Shown here one piece after another: positions 30,365 to 39,533 of a DNA stretch of 64,000 nucleotides. Source of the DNA: DASYPQ01 sp046155895. Its GTDB lineage: Bacteria; Planctomycetota; UBA1135; GCA-002686595. The translations under genes and the position numbers were made by a program. Every line of letters begins with the position of its first letter. Within the stretch, counting starts at the first letter, position 1. The DNA lies in assembly GCA_046155895.1 (NCBI GenBank), contig JBJXFB010000093.1, forward strand, positions 14,631-78,630, written 5' to 3'. The notes below the pieces were generated by a model. It worked only from the letters and a program-made list of their open reading frames with translations, had not been told where the DNA came from and did not search any database.

Positions 30365-32053
30365 ATGATGCACGTTCCTCAACTCCTCCGTCGTCTAGGC
30401 CTTGCGGTCGTTTTCACACTTTCCTGCTCGATCGCGGGCGCTGCGCCGGCGCCGCAGGGCGGCCTGCCGACCCCGGTCCAGCCGTACTGCTCTCCCTGCC
30501 AGAACCCGAACTTCTTCGCCTACAACCGCTGCAGCTACTGGAGCATCGACGACCAGAACCTGGCCTGCGACGCCCCCACCTGCCAGTCGCTCTTCCGCAT
30601 CGACAGCCGGAGCAAGAAGGCGAGCATCCGCTTCACGCTCTCCCACTCGCCCACGGGGAACCAGACGATGAGCAGCGTCTGGCTCTACTACCGGACGATC
30701 GGCGATTTCTCGGCCGCGGAGTACGTCTTGCGGGTCTGCGAGGACGCGGGCGGCGTGCCGGGGACCATCCTCAACCTGACCTCGTTCCGGCCGCAGGCCA
30801 ACGGCACGGTCGGATGGCACCAGATCCAGCTCACCAGCCCCGTGAGCGGCCTCGTGCCCGGCAATGTCTACCATCTCGTCGTCGCCCCGCGGGGGTTTCC
30901 CTCGCCCTCGAAGTGCATCGAGCTCGTCGTGTCGCGCGGACGATTCCCCGTGCGCTACCTGCCGACGGACGCCCCGGGCACAGCCCTGGAGTCGCCCTGT
31001 GACCGTTGGCTCGCGATCATGCAGTCCGACAGCACGCGCAGCCCCGTGGCGGGCACCGACTTCTTCCTCGTCGAAGCCGCGGGGAACCGCGGGTACACGC
31101 CGATCTTCGTCGTGGATCTCGGCCCCTCCGGCCTCTTCGGAGCGCCCTACAACGAGCACGTCGAGCGCGTCATCTCCGGACCGAATCAGTACGGCCAGGT
31201 GATCCAGGTACCGGCGGCTACCGACGTGAACTACGTCGCGTTCTGGCTGCGGGGCATGGGCTGCCACGAAGACTGCGCGAACCCCCCGTGCCCGATCGGC
31301 GACCTCGAGTTCCGCCTGCTGTCCTCGCCCAATCCGAACGCGCCGCCGACGGTGCTGATCCCCCACTCGAGAGCGTACCGGGGCCGATCGCACTGGTTCG
31401 GCGCCTTCTTCCCGACGCAACACCTCGCGGCGGGCACCTACTACCTCGTGCTGAGCTCTCCCAATTCCTCGGGCACGGGCGCCGACGGCTGGCAGTTCTC
31501 GATGGAGAACTCCACCCTCCCGGTCAACTTCGCGTCGATCCCGACCTACCTCAAGGGGAACAGCTACGCCATCGAGTCCAAGAACGGCGGGAACACGTTC
31601 CAGCCGCTGTCGCGCAAGGGGGACACGGGTTTCATGCTCGGTTACTTCCCCGACGGACAGCAGGAGATCGCGAGGCTCTGCGACCACGGCGTGACGGTCC
31701 AGTGCGGCAGCAATCCGACGTACGCCAGGACGGCCCAGCCGGGCGACGTCATCAAGTTCGGCGCGAGCAACCTGAACATCGGCCATGCGCAGGGCCGCCT
31801 GCAGTACATGCGGCTCCTCGCCCTCGATTGCACGCCGCTTTCGAATCCGGAGTTCTGCATTGAGACCGGGCCCGTGAGCGAGAACACGCATGCGCTCGGC
31901 GGGGACATCCAGTGGACCATGGGACAGAACGACGCCTTCCTGTGGCTCGAGTTCGGACACCAGGATCCGAACAACCCGAGCAACCTGATCGCCGACGAGC
32001 TGTTCCCGATCGAGATCCGCAAGGGCTGCTCTCCCTGCGGCTCCTGCCCCTAG
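30365..32053 (+). CDS. Exported Cys-rich protein of unknown function
   Basis: A 562-residue protein with a signal peptide (about residues 1-26, VVFTLSCSIAGAAPA). The mature part is rich in Cys, Pro, Asn and beta-prone residues. Two related beta-sandwich-like halves each contain a segment of the kind SSVWLYYRTIG...VPGTILNL...GLVPGNVYHLVVAP and NYVAFWLRG...APPTVLIPH...LAAGTYYLVLSSP, reminiscent of the choice-of-anchor or DUF4082-like carbohydrate-binding sandwiches. The C-terminus is GCSPCGSCP. It lacks the CPCG domain of its neighbours. ATG 30365 and ATG 30368 are both possible. It probably acts on the outer surface, perhaps as a binding protein. Confidence 0.65.
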   Translation: MMHVPQLLRRLGLAVVFTLSCSIAGAAPAPQGGLPTPVQPYCSPCQNPNFFAYNRCSYWSIDDQNLACDAPTCQSLFRIDSRSKKASIRFTLSHSPTGNQTMSSVWLYYRTIGDFSAAEYVLRVCEDAGGVPGTILNLTSFRPQANGTVGWHQIQLTSPVSGLVPGNVYHLVVAPRGFPSPSKCIELVVSRGRFPVRYLPTDAPGTALESPCDRWLAIMQSDSTRSPVAGTDFFLVEAAGNRGYTPIFVVDLGPSGLFGAPYNEHVERVISGPNQYGQVIQVPAATDVNYVAFWLRGMGCHEDCANPPCPIGDLEFRLLSSPNPNAPPTVLIPHSRAYRGRSHWFGAFFPTQHLAAGTYYLVLSSPNSSGTGADGWQFSMENSTLPVNFASIPTYLKGNSYAIESKNGGNTFQPLSRKGDTGFMLGYFPDGQQEIARLCDHGVTVQCGSNPTYARTAQPGDVIKFGASNLNIGHAQGRLQYMRLLALDCTPLSNPEFCIETGPVSENTHALGGDIQWTMGQNDAFLWLEFGHQDPNNPSNLIADELFPIEIRKGCSPCGSCP

Positions 32054-32056
32054 GGG
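32047..32056. terminator. Small palindrome at the stop codon
   Basis: CCCCTAGGGG encloses the TAG stop of the plus-strand gene, 13 bases from the stop of the convergent gene. It is a weak candidate for a terminator stem. Confidence 0.2.
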
Positions 32057-32068
32057 GCTGCGTCCGCC

Positions 32069-32557
32069 TCACACCGCGAAGTACTGCATCCCCCTGCGCT
32101 CGCCCTTGGTCCTAATCTTGGATTCCTCGATCAGGCGCTTCATCGGGCCGCGCAGGGACTTCGTGTCCGTGCCGAGGGCCGCCGCGATGTGCTCGCCGCG
32201 CTGCCCGGGATTCGAGCGGACGTAGGCCTGCACGGAATCCGGGTCGACCGCAGCCCTCGACCGGCTGCTCTGGGGCACTCCGGCTCCTTGGAGTTGCAGG
32301 CAGGCGCTCAACGTCATGCGCGCTTCCTGGAGAGCCGTGCGCAAGGCCGCGTCACCCGTGGCGGACATCGCGGAGTCGATCGACTTGATCGCCTTCGTGA
32401 CGTGGCGAAGAGTCGGATCCCGCTTGGCGGCCTTGCTCGCCGCGCGGCTCTTCAGGTGCTCGATCTTGGCTTGGAGTTCCGCGATCCGTTGATCCTCGGT
32501 GCGGCGCGTGCGGGTTTTCCGGATCGGATGGCTGGACTTGGGGTTGGCTCGGGACAT
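32069..32557 (-). CDS. Putative DNA-binding protein with C-terminal winged-helix-like domain
   Basis: A 162-residue basic protein. Residues 1-60 are Arg/Lys-rich with a short coiled coil (DQRIAELQAKIEHLKSRAASKAAKR). Residues about 60-95 form a helical pair. The last 55 residues look like a winged helix (QAYVRSNPGQRGEHIAAALGTDTKSLRGPMKRLIEESKIRTKGERRGMQYFAV). Similar small proteins are found in several Planctomycetota and Myxococcota and are assumed to bind DNA. No effector domain is seen. The gene is convergent with the exported Cys-rich protein gene. Confidence 0.6.
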   Translation of the reverse strand: MSRANPKSSHPIRKTRTRRTEDQRIAELQAKIEHLKSRAASKAAKRDPTLRHVTKAIKSIDSAMSATGDAALRTALQEARMTLSACLQLQGAGVPQSSRSRAAVDPDSVQAYVRSNPGQRGEHIAAALGTDTKSLRGPMKRLIEESKIRTKGERRGMQYFAV

Positions 32558-32688
32558 TGCGTCTTCCGGATGGAGTGGCAGGCGGCGGAATCAGCAAATT
32601 CGCCGATTCGCTCCCAGGATCCTGCGCTCGAATTGTCGCTGAAGGCGAGCGTCTAATCCAGATCCTCGCCACACTCTGTGTTCACGCG

Positions 32689-33111
32689 ATGACCGGCCGA
32701 GACGAAAAGACCACGCTCTTCTCCAGGCTCCGCGGCGCATCCCTCATCTCCGCGGGATGGATATGCACCGGCCTGGCGATCGCCGGAGTCGTCCTCCCTC
32801 TCGTCCCGACCACGCCCTTCCTGCTCCTCGCCGCGGCCTGCTTCGTCCGATCGTCTCCCCGCTTTCATCGCTGGCTGCTCGCGAACCGCGTCTTCGGCCC
32901 GATCCTCGAGCAGTGGCGCCGCGACAAGACCGTCCCTCGGTCCGCCAAGCGCAAGGCGTACCTCGTCGTGATCCTCAGCTTCGGATTGTCCATCGCGCTC
33001 GTCGACGTCACCTGGCTGCGCGCGGCGCTCTTCGTCCTGGGCAGCGGGTTGATCGTGTTCATCGCCAGGCTGCCGACGACGCGCGCGCAAGAGAACCCGC
33101 AAGTAAGGTGA
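32689..33111 (+). CDS. YbaN-family (DUF454) inner-membrane protein
   Basis: A 140-residue membrane protein with the DUF454 signature: GLAIAGVVLPLVPTTPFLLLAAACFVRSSPRFHRWLLANRVFGPILEQWRRDKTVPRSAKRKAY. It is followed by two further hydrophobic helices (LVVILSFGLSIALV and LRAALFVLGSGLIVFIARL). DUF454 proteins such as E. coli YbaN are small inner-membrane proteins without a defined reaction. The frame is open 44 codons upstream, but the ATG at 32689 gives the family's usual length. Confidence 0.85.
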   Translation: MTGRDEKTTLFSRLRGASLISAGWICTGLAIAGVVLPLVPTTPFLLLAAACFVRSSPRFHRWLLANRVFGPILEQWRRDKTVPRSAKRKAYLVVILSFGLSIALVDVTWLRAALFVLGSGLIVFIARLPTTRAQENPQVR

Positions 33112-33175
33112 CGGCCGTGGCCCCTCTACACTCCCCCACTGACGCCGTCCAACCACCCACCATGAGGCTCGCCCG

Positions 33176-35947
33176 GTGAACCCGTCCACGCCCGACGAAC
33201 CCAAGTCCCGCAGAACCGTGCTCGAGCTCATCGCGGAGCGGACGGGTCAGGCTCCCAAGGTCCTGCTGACCGATTCCGGATCCGAGCACGGGGCTTCGCC
33301 GGTCGTCGATCCCGGCTCGGCGGCATCGAAGCGGGTGCCGCAGGGACGCGACAAGTACCAGATGCTCGGCGAGATCGCGCGCGGCGGCATGGGCGTGATC
33401 CTGAAGGGGCACGACACGGATCTGGGCCGCGACGTGGCGATCAAGGTGCTCGACACCGATCTGGCCAAGAACCCCGCTGTGGTGCAACGCTTCGTGGAGG
33501 AAGCCCAGATCGGCGGGCAGCTGCAGCATCCCGGGATCGTGCCGGTCTACGACCTGGGGCTCATGGCGGACGACTGTCCGTACTTCACGATGAAGCTGGT
33601 CAAGGGGCGCACGCTGTCCGCGCTCCTCCAGCAGCGCAAGACGACCGCCGACAACCGCGGCCGCTTGCTCGCGATCTTCGAGTCGGTGTGCCAGACCATG
33701 GCCTACGCGCACTCGAAGGGCGTCCTGCACCGCGACCTCAAGCCGGCGAACGTCATGGTCGGCGCGTTCGGCGAGGTGCAGGTGGTCGACTGGGGGCTCG
33801 CGAAAGTGCTGCACCGCGGCGGCGTCGCGGACGAGCGGCGCGCGAAGGAGACGCTGCACACGGTGATCGAGACCGTGCGCAGCGGTCCGGGCTCGTCGGG
33901 CTCGGACTCGCTCGTCGGCTCCCTGATGGGCACGCCCGCCTACATGGCTCCCGAGCAGGCGCAGGGCGAGATCGAGAAGCTCGACGAGCGCGCCGACGTG
34001 TTCTCGCTGGGCGCGATCCTGTGCGAGATCCTGACCGGTCGCCCTCCCTACGAGGAGATCGAGGGCGAGCCCGTGCTCGTGCAGGCCGCGCGCGGCCGGC
34101 TCGATCCCGCGCGAGCGCGCATCGAGGCCTGCGACGCCGATCCGGCGCTCGTGCGCCTCTGCCTCGACTGCCTGATGCCCGCGCGCACCGCGCGTCCCGC
34201 GAACGCCGAGGAGGTGGCGAAGACGCTGCACGACTACCTCGTCTCGGTCGAGGAGCGCGCGCAGAAGGCCGAGCTCGCTGCCGCGGAGGCGCGCATCAAG
34301 GCCGCCGAGGAGCGCCGCGCCCGGCGGCTGACGGTCGCGCTCGCCGGAACGGTCGCCGCCGCGCTGCTCATCGGCGGCGGCGGCTTCTACTGGGTCAACC
34401 ACGAGCGTGAGCAGCGCGCCGAGCAGACCCGGACCGCCGTCGAGGCGGCCCACGGCGAGTCGATCGACCTCGGGCAGGCCGGGAAGCCCGAGGAGGCGCT
34501 GGCCGCCGCGCAGCGCGCGCTGTCGCTGGCCGAGGCCGGCGACGCGGACGCAGCGCTCCTCGAGCGTGCGCGGACCTTCGTCGCGAAGGCGGAGGAGGCC
34601 GTCGGCGCGGCCGAGCGCGAGCGCGCGCTCTTCGCCCAGGACGAGGCGCTGCGCTCGCGCCTGATCGACTTGCGCATCCTGCAGATCGCCACGCTCGGCC
34701 AGCCCCGGCAGGAGGCCGAGCTCGACGCGGCGTTCACGAAGGCCTTCCACGACTACGGGGCCGACCTCGAGGGGGCGGACCTCGTCCCCGCGCTGAAACG
34801 CATCCGCGAGCGGGCGATCGGCGAGGAGGTCGCGCTGGCGCTCGATGATTGGGGGCGATCGCGCCGCAGGGTGCACGGGGCCAAGTCGGAGAAGGCGGAG
34901 AATCTCTACTACCTCGCCATGGACCTCGACCCGGAGCCGCTGCGGATGCGGATGCGCGAGGCGGTCGCAGCCAGGGATCTGGCCGTGATGCTCGAGCTGG
35001 GCTTGCCCGAGAACCTGCCCAAGCTCCAGCCGGGATCGATCTTCGTGTTGAGCGCGGCGCTCTGGGACGAGTTCCCGGATCGCAGGCCCGACGTCTACCG
35101 CATGCTCGGACAGGCTGTGCGCCTGTATCCCGGGGACTACGTGCTGCAGGCCGTCGCCGGGAACATCTACGAGATCGGGGGCTGGCACGGGGAGGCGCTC
35201 GCCTGCCGAACCGCCGCGCTGGCCCTGCGGCCGAACGACATCACCGCGCGCCAGAAGGTGGCTGATTCGCAGTACTACCTCGGTCGCTGGACCGATTCCG
35301 CTGCGAGCCTGCGCGCGATCCTGGCGGCGGATCCGGACAACTGGGAGGCGAGATCTACCCTCGGTGGGGTCCTGCGGTTCCTCGGCGATCACAAGGGAGC
35401 GCAGGCCTGCTTCGAGCAGGCGCCGCATCCTGACAACAGCCTCTACTGGGTTCCGGAACACCGGGCGGCCCAGTTCTTCAACGGCGTCCTCTCGCGCGAG
35501 GAGTTCACACGCCACGCGGACTCCGAGTCCAACTTGGAATTCCTGCCCGTCTACCTGTTCGCTCTGGTCGACCACCCCGATCCGGCGCAGCGCGATCCCG
35601 AGTTCGTGTTGCGGGCGATCGAGGAGCGCCGGGAGGCGATCGATCCGTCCCGCTGGCACGCAGTGATCGAGGCCGTGGCCCGGATCCGCTTCTCGGACTG
35701 GGGGGGAGCGCTCCCGGCCCTGGAGAATCGCAAGAAGCCGCCCGGGATCATCCTCCTGACGCCGATGGCCTACGAGTTCATGCGCTCCCTCGTCTACAGC
35801 CACCTCGATCGCGGCAGCGAGGCCCTCGCGTGCTACCAGCGCGGCATGGTCGAGTGGGAGGAAGCGACCCGCGACGATCTTGCGGCGTGGGAACGCTCCG
35901 ACGCCATGCGCTGGCGCCGCGAGGCGGAAGCGGTGCTGGCGAAGTAG
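33176..35947 (+). CDS. Transmembrane Ser/Thr protein kinase with DWG motif and TPR-like extracytoplasmic part
   Basis: A 923-residue protein starting at GTG 33176 (GAGG 8 bases upstream). The kinase domain spans about residues 60-355: Gly-rich loop GEIARGGMGV (65-74), catalytic Lys90 in VAIKVL, HRDLKPANV (185-193), the magnesium motif DWG (205-207) in place of DFG, and APE (258-260). A single membrane helix lies at about 384-405. The C-terminal 500 residues, presumably outside the cytoplasm, begin with a coiled coil and continue with TPR-like repeats (KPEEALAAAQRALSLAEAG; WHGEALACRTAALALRPNDITARQKVADSQYYLGRW). DWG kinases with such repeats are common in Planctomycetota and transduce envelope signals by phosphorylating unknown targets. 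Convergent with the next gene. Confidence 0.9.
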   Translation: MNPSTPDEPKSRRTVLELIAERTGQAPKVLLTDSGSEHGASPVVDPGSAASKRVPQGRDKYQMLGEIARGGMGVILKGHDTDLGRDVAIKVLDTDLAKNPAVVQRFVEEAQIGGQLQHPGIVPVYDLGLMADDCPYFTMKLVKGRTLSALLQQRKTTADNRGRLLAIFESVCQTMAYAHSKGVLHRDLKPANVMVGAFGEVQVVDWGLAKVLHRGGVADERRAKETLHTVIETVRSGPGSSGSDSLVGSLMGTPAYMAPEQAQGEIEKLDERADVFSLGAILCEILTGRPPYEEIEGEPVLVQAARGRLDPARARIEACDADPALVRLCLDCLMPARTARPANAEEVAKTLHDYLVSVEERAQKAELAAAEARIKAAEERRARRLTVALAGTVAAALLIGGGGFYWVNHEREQRAEQTRTAVEAAHGESIDLGQAGKPEEALAAAQRALSLAEAGDADAALLERARTFVAKAEEAVGAAERERALFAQDEALRSRLIDLRILQIATLGQPRQEAELDAAFTKAFHDYGADLEGADLVPALKRIRERAIGEEVALALDDWGRSRRRVHGAKSEKAENLYYLAMDLDPEPLRMRMREAVAARDLAVMLELGLPENLPKLQPGSIFVLSAALWDEFPDRRPDVYRMLGQAVRLYPGDYVLQAVAGNIYEIGGWHGEALACRTAALALRPNDITARQKVADSQYYLGRWTDSAASLRAILAADPDNWEARSTLGGVLRFLGDHKGAQACFEQAPHPDNSLYWVPEHRAAQFFNGVLSREEFTRHADSESNLEFLPVYLFALVDHPDPAQRDPEFVLRAIEERREAIDPSRWHAVIEAVARIRFSDWGGALPALENRKKPPGIILLTPMAYEFMRSLVYSHLDRGSEALACYQRGMVEWEEATRDDLAAWERSDAMRWRREAEAVLAK

Positions 35948-35954
35948 CCGCTAC
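35944..35954. terminator. Small inverted repeat over both stop codons of a convergent pair
   Basis: GTAGC and GCTAC around a central C contain the TAG stop of the kinase gene and the CTA (TAG) stop of the opposite gene. The stem has 5 bp only, so function is uncertain. Confidence 0.25.
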
Positions 35955-37465
35955 AGCCCGCCGAACTTCCGGATGTTCGGCTCGTTCGCCAGGAGCTCTT
36001 TCTGGAGCGCGTCGACGGCTACCGTCACGTCCGGCTTGGAGCCCGACTTCAGCGCCGTCTGGAAGGCCTGGAGCTTCGCCGCGAGCTTCTTGTCGCCCTT
36101 GGCGCCGTCGAGCAGGAAGGCGACGACGAGCCCTGCCTCGTGGTAGAGGCGGGAAGAGTAGTCCGCCTTGTTCACGTCGATCGCGAACGCGAACACCTCG
36201 CCGAGCTCGTGCATCCCACCCTTCTTGATCTCGCCGAAGGCGAACTGTCGCAGGGCCCAGGGATCCGCGCCCTCCGCGGCCTCGGGATCCTTCGCGTAGC
36301 GCTCGACGTAGGACGCGGCACCGTAGCGAAGCCAGCGCGGGATCTTCTTCTCGTTCCAGAAGGGCGCGGCGGGGGGAAGGTTGCCTCCGCCCGCCACCGC
36401 GCCGAGCCGTTCGGCGACCGTGGTCCATGACGGATCGATCGCATCGAGGAAGCTCTGGGCCGATGCCCAGCGCACGAAGTACGGTCCCCAGCCCTTCAGC
36501 TTCTCGTCCTTGCGGTCCCAGAAGCAGACGCCGGCACCGATGTAGAGGGGCGGCTCGAACGATGGGTCGAACGCGAGGTCCGCGAAGTACGCCCCGTGGA
36601 GCGAGGAAATGCCCTCGGACTCGGGCAGCACCGGAGGATTGCCGCCGGAGACCTCGTTGTACTGCGCGAGGCTGCTCAGGACGATGAAGTGCGGCTTGCG
36701 CGCGGGTTCGACGCCGAAGAGCCGGACGAGCTCGGGGTAGGCCTTGTCGGCGTACCAGCGCGCCACGTTGCCGCCCTCCCAATCGCAGGTGGTCCAGACC
36801 GTGTAGTGCTCGCCTTCGAGCTTCCACGGATGCTCGATCTTGGCGTGGTACTCGTTCGCCTTGGCGAGATCGACCCACTCGTCGCCGCACTTCCACAGGA
36901 GCGCGGTCCACTTCTCGAAGTCGGCCGGCGCGATCCAGCTGTTGTCGTCGGCGCGGAACTGGTATCCGGCCGCCTGCCAATCAGCGACCTGTTTCGCGCG
37001 GGCGATCGCGGACGGATGCGCCCATTGGCCTCGCTCGTCCTTGGCCCAGCCCATGATCAGGAAGGGCGCGTCGGCTTCGGGCACCCACTCGTCCTTGACC
37101 CGCACGAGGCCCTTGGCCTTCATCTTCGCGGATTCCTCGCGCTTGTACTTGGCGAGCTCGGCGAAGCTCCCGAACCACTTCTTGTCGTAGAGCTGGTGGC
37201 CGAGAGCCTTGTGGGCGGCCTCGTGGTCGGCGTCGACCTCGAGCACCTTCTTGTAGACCCTCTTCGCGGCGGCGTCCTGACCGGCTGTCATGTATCCGTT
37301 CGCGAGGGCGACGAGCTTCGCGACGTCCTTCCCCGCGGCAGCGATCTTCGCGTCGACGTCGGCATCGTCCGGCTCCTGGAGGAAGGCGGACGAGGCGAGG
37401 CTCGGCGCGGTGGACGTGAACGGACCGGGGAAGGCGAGGAGGCTCCAGAGCAGCGGGGCGATCAT
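35951..37465 (-). CDS. Exported protein with TPR-like N-terminus, DUF1570-like
   Basis: A 504-residue protein with a signal peptide (about residues 1-28). A TPR-like helical pair is at about 35-95 (AKLVALANGYMTAGQDAAAKRVYKKVLEVDADHEAAHKAL), followed by a large mixed domain with many aromatic residues (EWVPEADAPFL, EHYTVWTTCDWEGG, KPHFIVLSSLAQYNEVSGG, PRWLRYGAASYVERY, YHEAGLVVAFLLDG). Its overall layout recalls DUF1570/peptidase-MA-like proteins that are numerous in Planctomycetota, but I find no HExxH zinc motif, so proteolytic activity is not supported. Its end overlaps the tail region of the convergent kinase gene by only a few bases of spacing. Confidence 0.6.
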   Translation of the reverse strand: MIAPLLWSLLAFPGPFTSTAPSLASSAFLQEPDDADVDAKIAAAGKDVAKLVALANGYMTAGQDAAAKRVYKKVLEVDADHEAAHKALGHQLYDKKWFGSFAELAKYKREESAKMKAKGLVRVKDEWVPEADAPFLIMGWAKDERGQWAHPSAIARAKQVADWQAAGYQFRADDNSWIAPADFEKWTALLWKCGDEWVDLAKANEYHAKIEHPWKLEGEHYTVWTTCDWEGGNVARWYADKAYPELVRLFGVEPARKPHFIVLSSLAQYNEVSGGNPPVLPESEGISSLHGAYFADLAFDPSFEPPLYIGAGVCFWDRKDEKLKGWGPYFVRWASAQSFLDAIDPSWTTVAERLGAVAGGGNLPPAAPFWNEKKIPRWLRYGAASYVERYAKDPEAAEGADPWALRQFAFGEIKKGGMHELGEVFAFAIDVNKADYSSRLYHEAGLVVAFLLDGAKGDKKLAAKLQAFQTALKSGSKPDVTVAVDALQKELLANEPNIRKFGGL

Positions 37466-37825
37466 GGTGGATGCGAGGGCTCCCGATTCGGGGTTGGATG
37501 GCGCAGCCTAACATCGGCGAGGGGGTCGGCGCCTGCCGCGGCGACGCGCCGGCCAGGTTCGGATGCGCCCCGACCTAGCGGCGGAACCCGGATTCGTCCA
37601 CGAACACCCGGTGGAAGTCGAAGCACTCGTCTCCGGGTCTCACCGCGAGCGACAGCACGACGGCGCTCGGTGGATCGATCACCAGGATTCTGGCGGCGCT
37701 TCCCCCTTCTTTCCCCCTCCCCTGCGCACATTGGCCGATGGCTCGCGCGGCGGATCGGAGCGATCGTGCTGCGAGACTTCGGTATCCGGATTCCGCGGCC
37801 GCTTCGTGACCGCAAGGAGCCTCCC
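37466..37825. other. Divergent intergenic region with a possible gene remnant
   Basis: About 360 bases between divergent genes. A minus-strand TAGGCT at 37505-37510, 39 bases before the start at 37465, may be a -10 box. The minus strand at 37575-37705 also holds a protein-like tail listed separately. Confidence 0.35.
37575..37705 (-). pseudogene. Possible 3' remnant of an unknown gene
   Basis: On the minus strand about 40 codons read AARILVIDPPSAVVLSLAVR, then PGDECFDFHRVFVDESGFRR and a TAG stop at 37575. The codons are strongly GC-ended and the reading looks protein-like, but no start codon with a ribosome binding site or larger domain precedes it. It may be the tail of a lost gene or chance. 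Confidence 0.25.
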
Positions 37826-39433
37826 ATGTCGATCCCGGTTCTTCTCCGATGCGCGCTGCTCGTGGTGGCAGCTCCCGTCGCCACGATCCTCGCCTCGCCC
37901 CAAACGACCCCGCCGCACATGGAGCACACCGCGCCCTTCCTGGGACGCACGCTGACGATCCGCATCGAGGGAGCACCCCCTCTCTCGGCGATCGATCTCT
38001 TCATGAGCCCGGAGGCCGGCTCGTTCTCGACCCCCTACGGCGTGTTCGAGCTGCGGCGAGAACTCGCCACCCGGCTCGCCAGCGGAGTCACGACCGCTGC
38101 GGGCACGTGGTCCTTCGACCTTCCGGTTCCTCTCGACGAGGCGCTGGCCGAGGCGGGTGCGCACTTCCAGGCCCTCGTCGACGACCCCTCGGCCCCCGCG
38201 GGGAAGATCCTGTCGGATGCCGTGCACGCGCGCTTCCTCGGGCCGCGCGTCTATGCCGGATTCCGGGGCAACGCATCCCCGGCTCGTGCCGGGCTGGACA
38301 TCGTGAGCGCGACGACGGACGCCGTCGTCGCTCGCGTCGAATACGGCTTCACGACGGAGGGCCGGGGCAGCCGGCACGAAGGGAAACCGGTGTTCGACGC
38401 CGCGTACTCGCGCGGCGCCGTGATGAGCCAGCGGCGTGAGCTGCTGTTCTTCGATCCGTTCTTCGGCGGCGTGCAGGGTCGCATCGCCTTCCCCACGGAT
38501 TGCTCGCGCACGCTGCTCACGGATCTCGGCCGGCGCACCGTGTACGTGCTGGAGCTCGGCGGCCCTTCCGCTGCGCGAGTCCACGCGATCGACCTCGCGA
38601 CGGGGTCGGAGACCGCCTACCTCGATCTCCCGAACGCCGTGGAACCCATCTGGTGCGCGGGCCGTGCCTCGTCCGAAGCTTTCATCGCCGAATACGAACC
38701 GGGCGGAAGGACGGCCTTGCGATGGATCGACCTCGATCCGCTCTCCGATCACGGGTCGGCGGCCGTCGGCAAGCCGGGGAGCAACGCCTTCACCCACTAC
38801 GACGGGTTCAGGGTCGAGCCTCTCCCCATGTTCTACGCGGCAGGTCAGGTCTTCGTGTCGACCACCGGGCCCTTCACGACGAGCCTGCAGGGGAACCTGA
38901 CTCGTTGCCGTGCCGGCCCGACGGGGATCGCGACACGCGCTATGAACCTCGGCTTCAGCCGGATGTACCTCATGTCCGCCATCCCGGCTGCTGATCGCGT
39001 GCTCGCGGCGGGGCTGCGCACGGACTTCGGCCCAGCGGGTGGACTGTACGAGCTGCCGATCACCACGATCGGTCCCCCCACGGGAGTTCCTGGACACCCG
39101 CAGGGTGGAGTCTTCGCTCACGAGATCGAACCCGACGGCAAGATCGCGTGGATCATCGGCGAGTGGGAATGGGACCACGCGGACATCCTGTACCGGCTGG
39201 ACCTGGAGACGGGAGCCTGGACGCAGACCCCGCACTTCTGGATCTTCGGGCACAACGACGCGGAAGTCCTTCGCGACGCCCTGAACCACGAGGTGTGGGT
39301 GTCCAACACGGGCTTCGGGCCGCCGATCAACATCGATCCCGAGATCCTCGTGCTGGACGAGCTCCATGGGACCACGCGGCGCATCGCTCTCGACCGAACC
39401 GTTGAGGTGTTGCACGCCGTGCCGCTGCCCTGA
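37826..39433 (+). CDS. Exported beta-rich protein, probable propeller
   Basis: A 535-residue protein with a signal peptide (about residues 1-24, LLVVAAPVATILASPQ). The N-terminal 130 residues form a beta-sandwich-like region (LTIRIEGAPPLSAIDLFMSPEAG...), and the rest shows repeated beta-sheet patterns such as RTVYVLELGG...AIDLATGSETAYLDL, TALRWIDLDP and ILYRLDLETGAWTQ that suggest an irregular YncE-like beta-propeller. It has no CPCG C-terminal domain. AAGGAG lies 6 bases before ATG 37826, which fixes the start despite a long open frame upstream. Function unknown. Confidence 0.65.
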   Translation: MSIPVLLRCALLVVAAPVATILASPQTTPPHMEHTAPFLGRTLTIRIEGAPPLSAIDLFMSPEAGSFSTPYGVFELRRELATRLASGVTTAAGTWSFDLPVPLDEALAEAGAHFQALVDDPSAPAGKILSDAVHARFLGPRVYAGFRGNASPARAGLDIVSATTDAVVARVEYGFTTEGRGSRHEGKPVFDAAYSRGAVMSQRRELLFFDPFFGGVQGRIAFPTDCSRTLLTDLGRRTVYVLELGGPSAARVHAIDLATGSETAYLDLPNAVEPIWCAGRASSEAFIAEYEPGGRTALRWIDLDPLSDHGSAAVGKPGSNAFTHYDGFRVEPLPMFYAAGQVFVSTTGPFTTSLQGNLTRCRAGPTGIATRAMNLGFSRMYLMSAIPAADRVLAAGLRTDFGPAGGLYELPITTIGPPTGVPGHPQGGVFAHEIEPDGKIAWIIGEWEWDHADILYRLDLETGAWTQTPHFWIFGHNDAEVLRDALNHEVWVSNTGFGPPINIDPEILVLDELHGTTRRIALDRTVEVLHAVPLP

Positions 39434-39533
39434 GGGTTCGTCGGAATGGCGCGCTCGAGGTCCGGACGTCGTCCCGGCAGGTTTTCTCGCTCCAAGGATC
39501 GCGTGGATCGACCTGGGCGGTTACGATAAGGCC

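Noticed and set aside
33059..35803. 914-codon minus-strand open frame opposite the Ser/Thr kinase
   Set aside because: Arg/Leu/Val/His-rich shadow without motifs; kinase motifs on the plus strand are intact.
35951..37465. Zinc metallopeptidase assignment for the DUF1570-like protein
   Set aside because: No HExxH motif is present, so only the general layout resembles that family.
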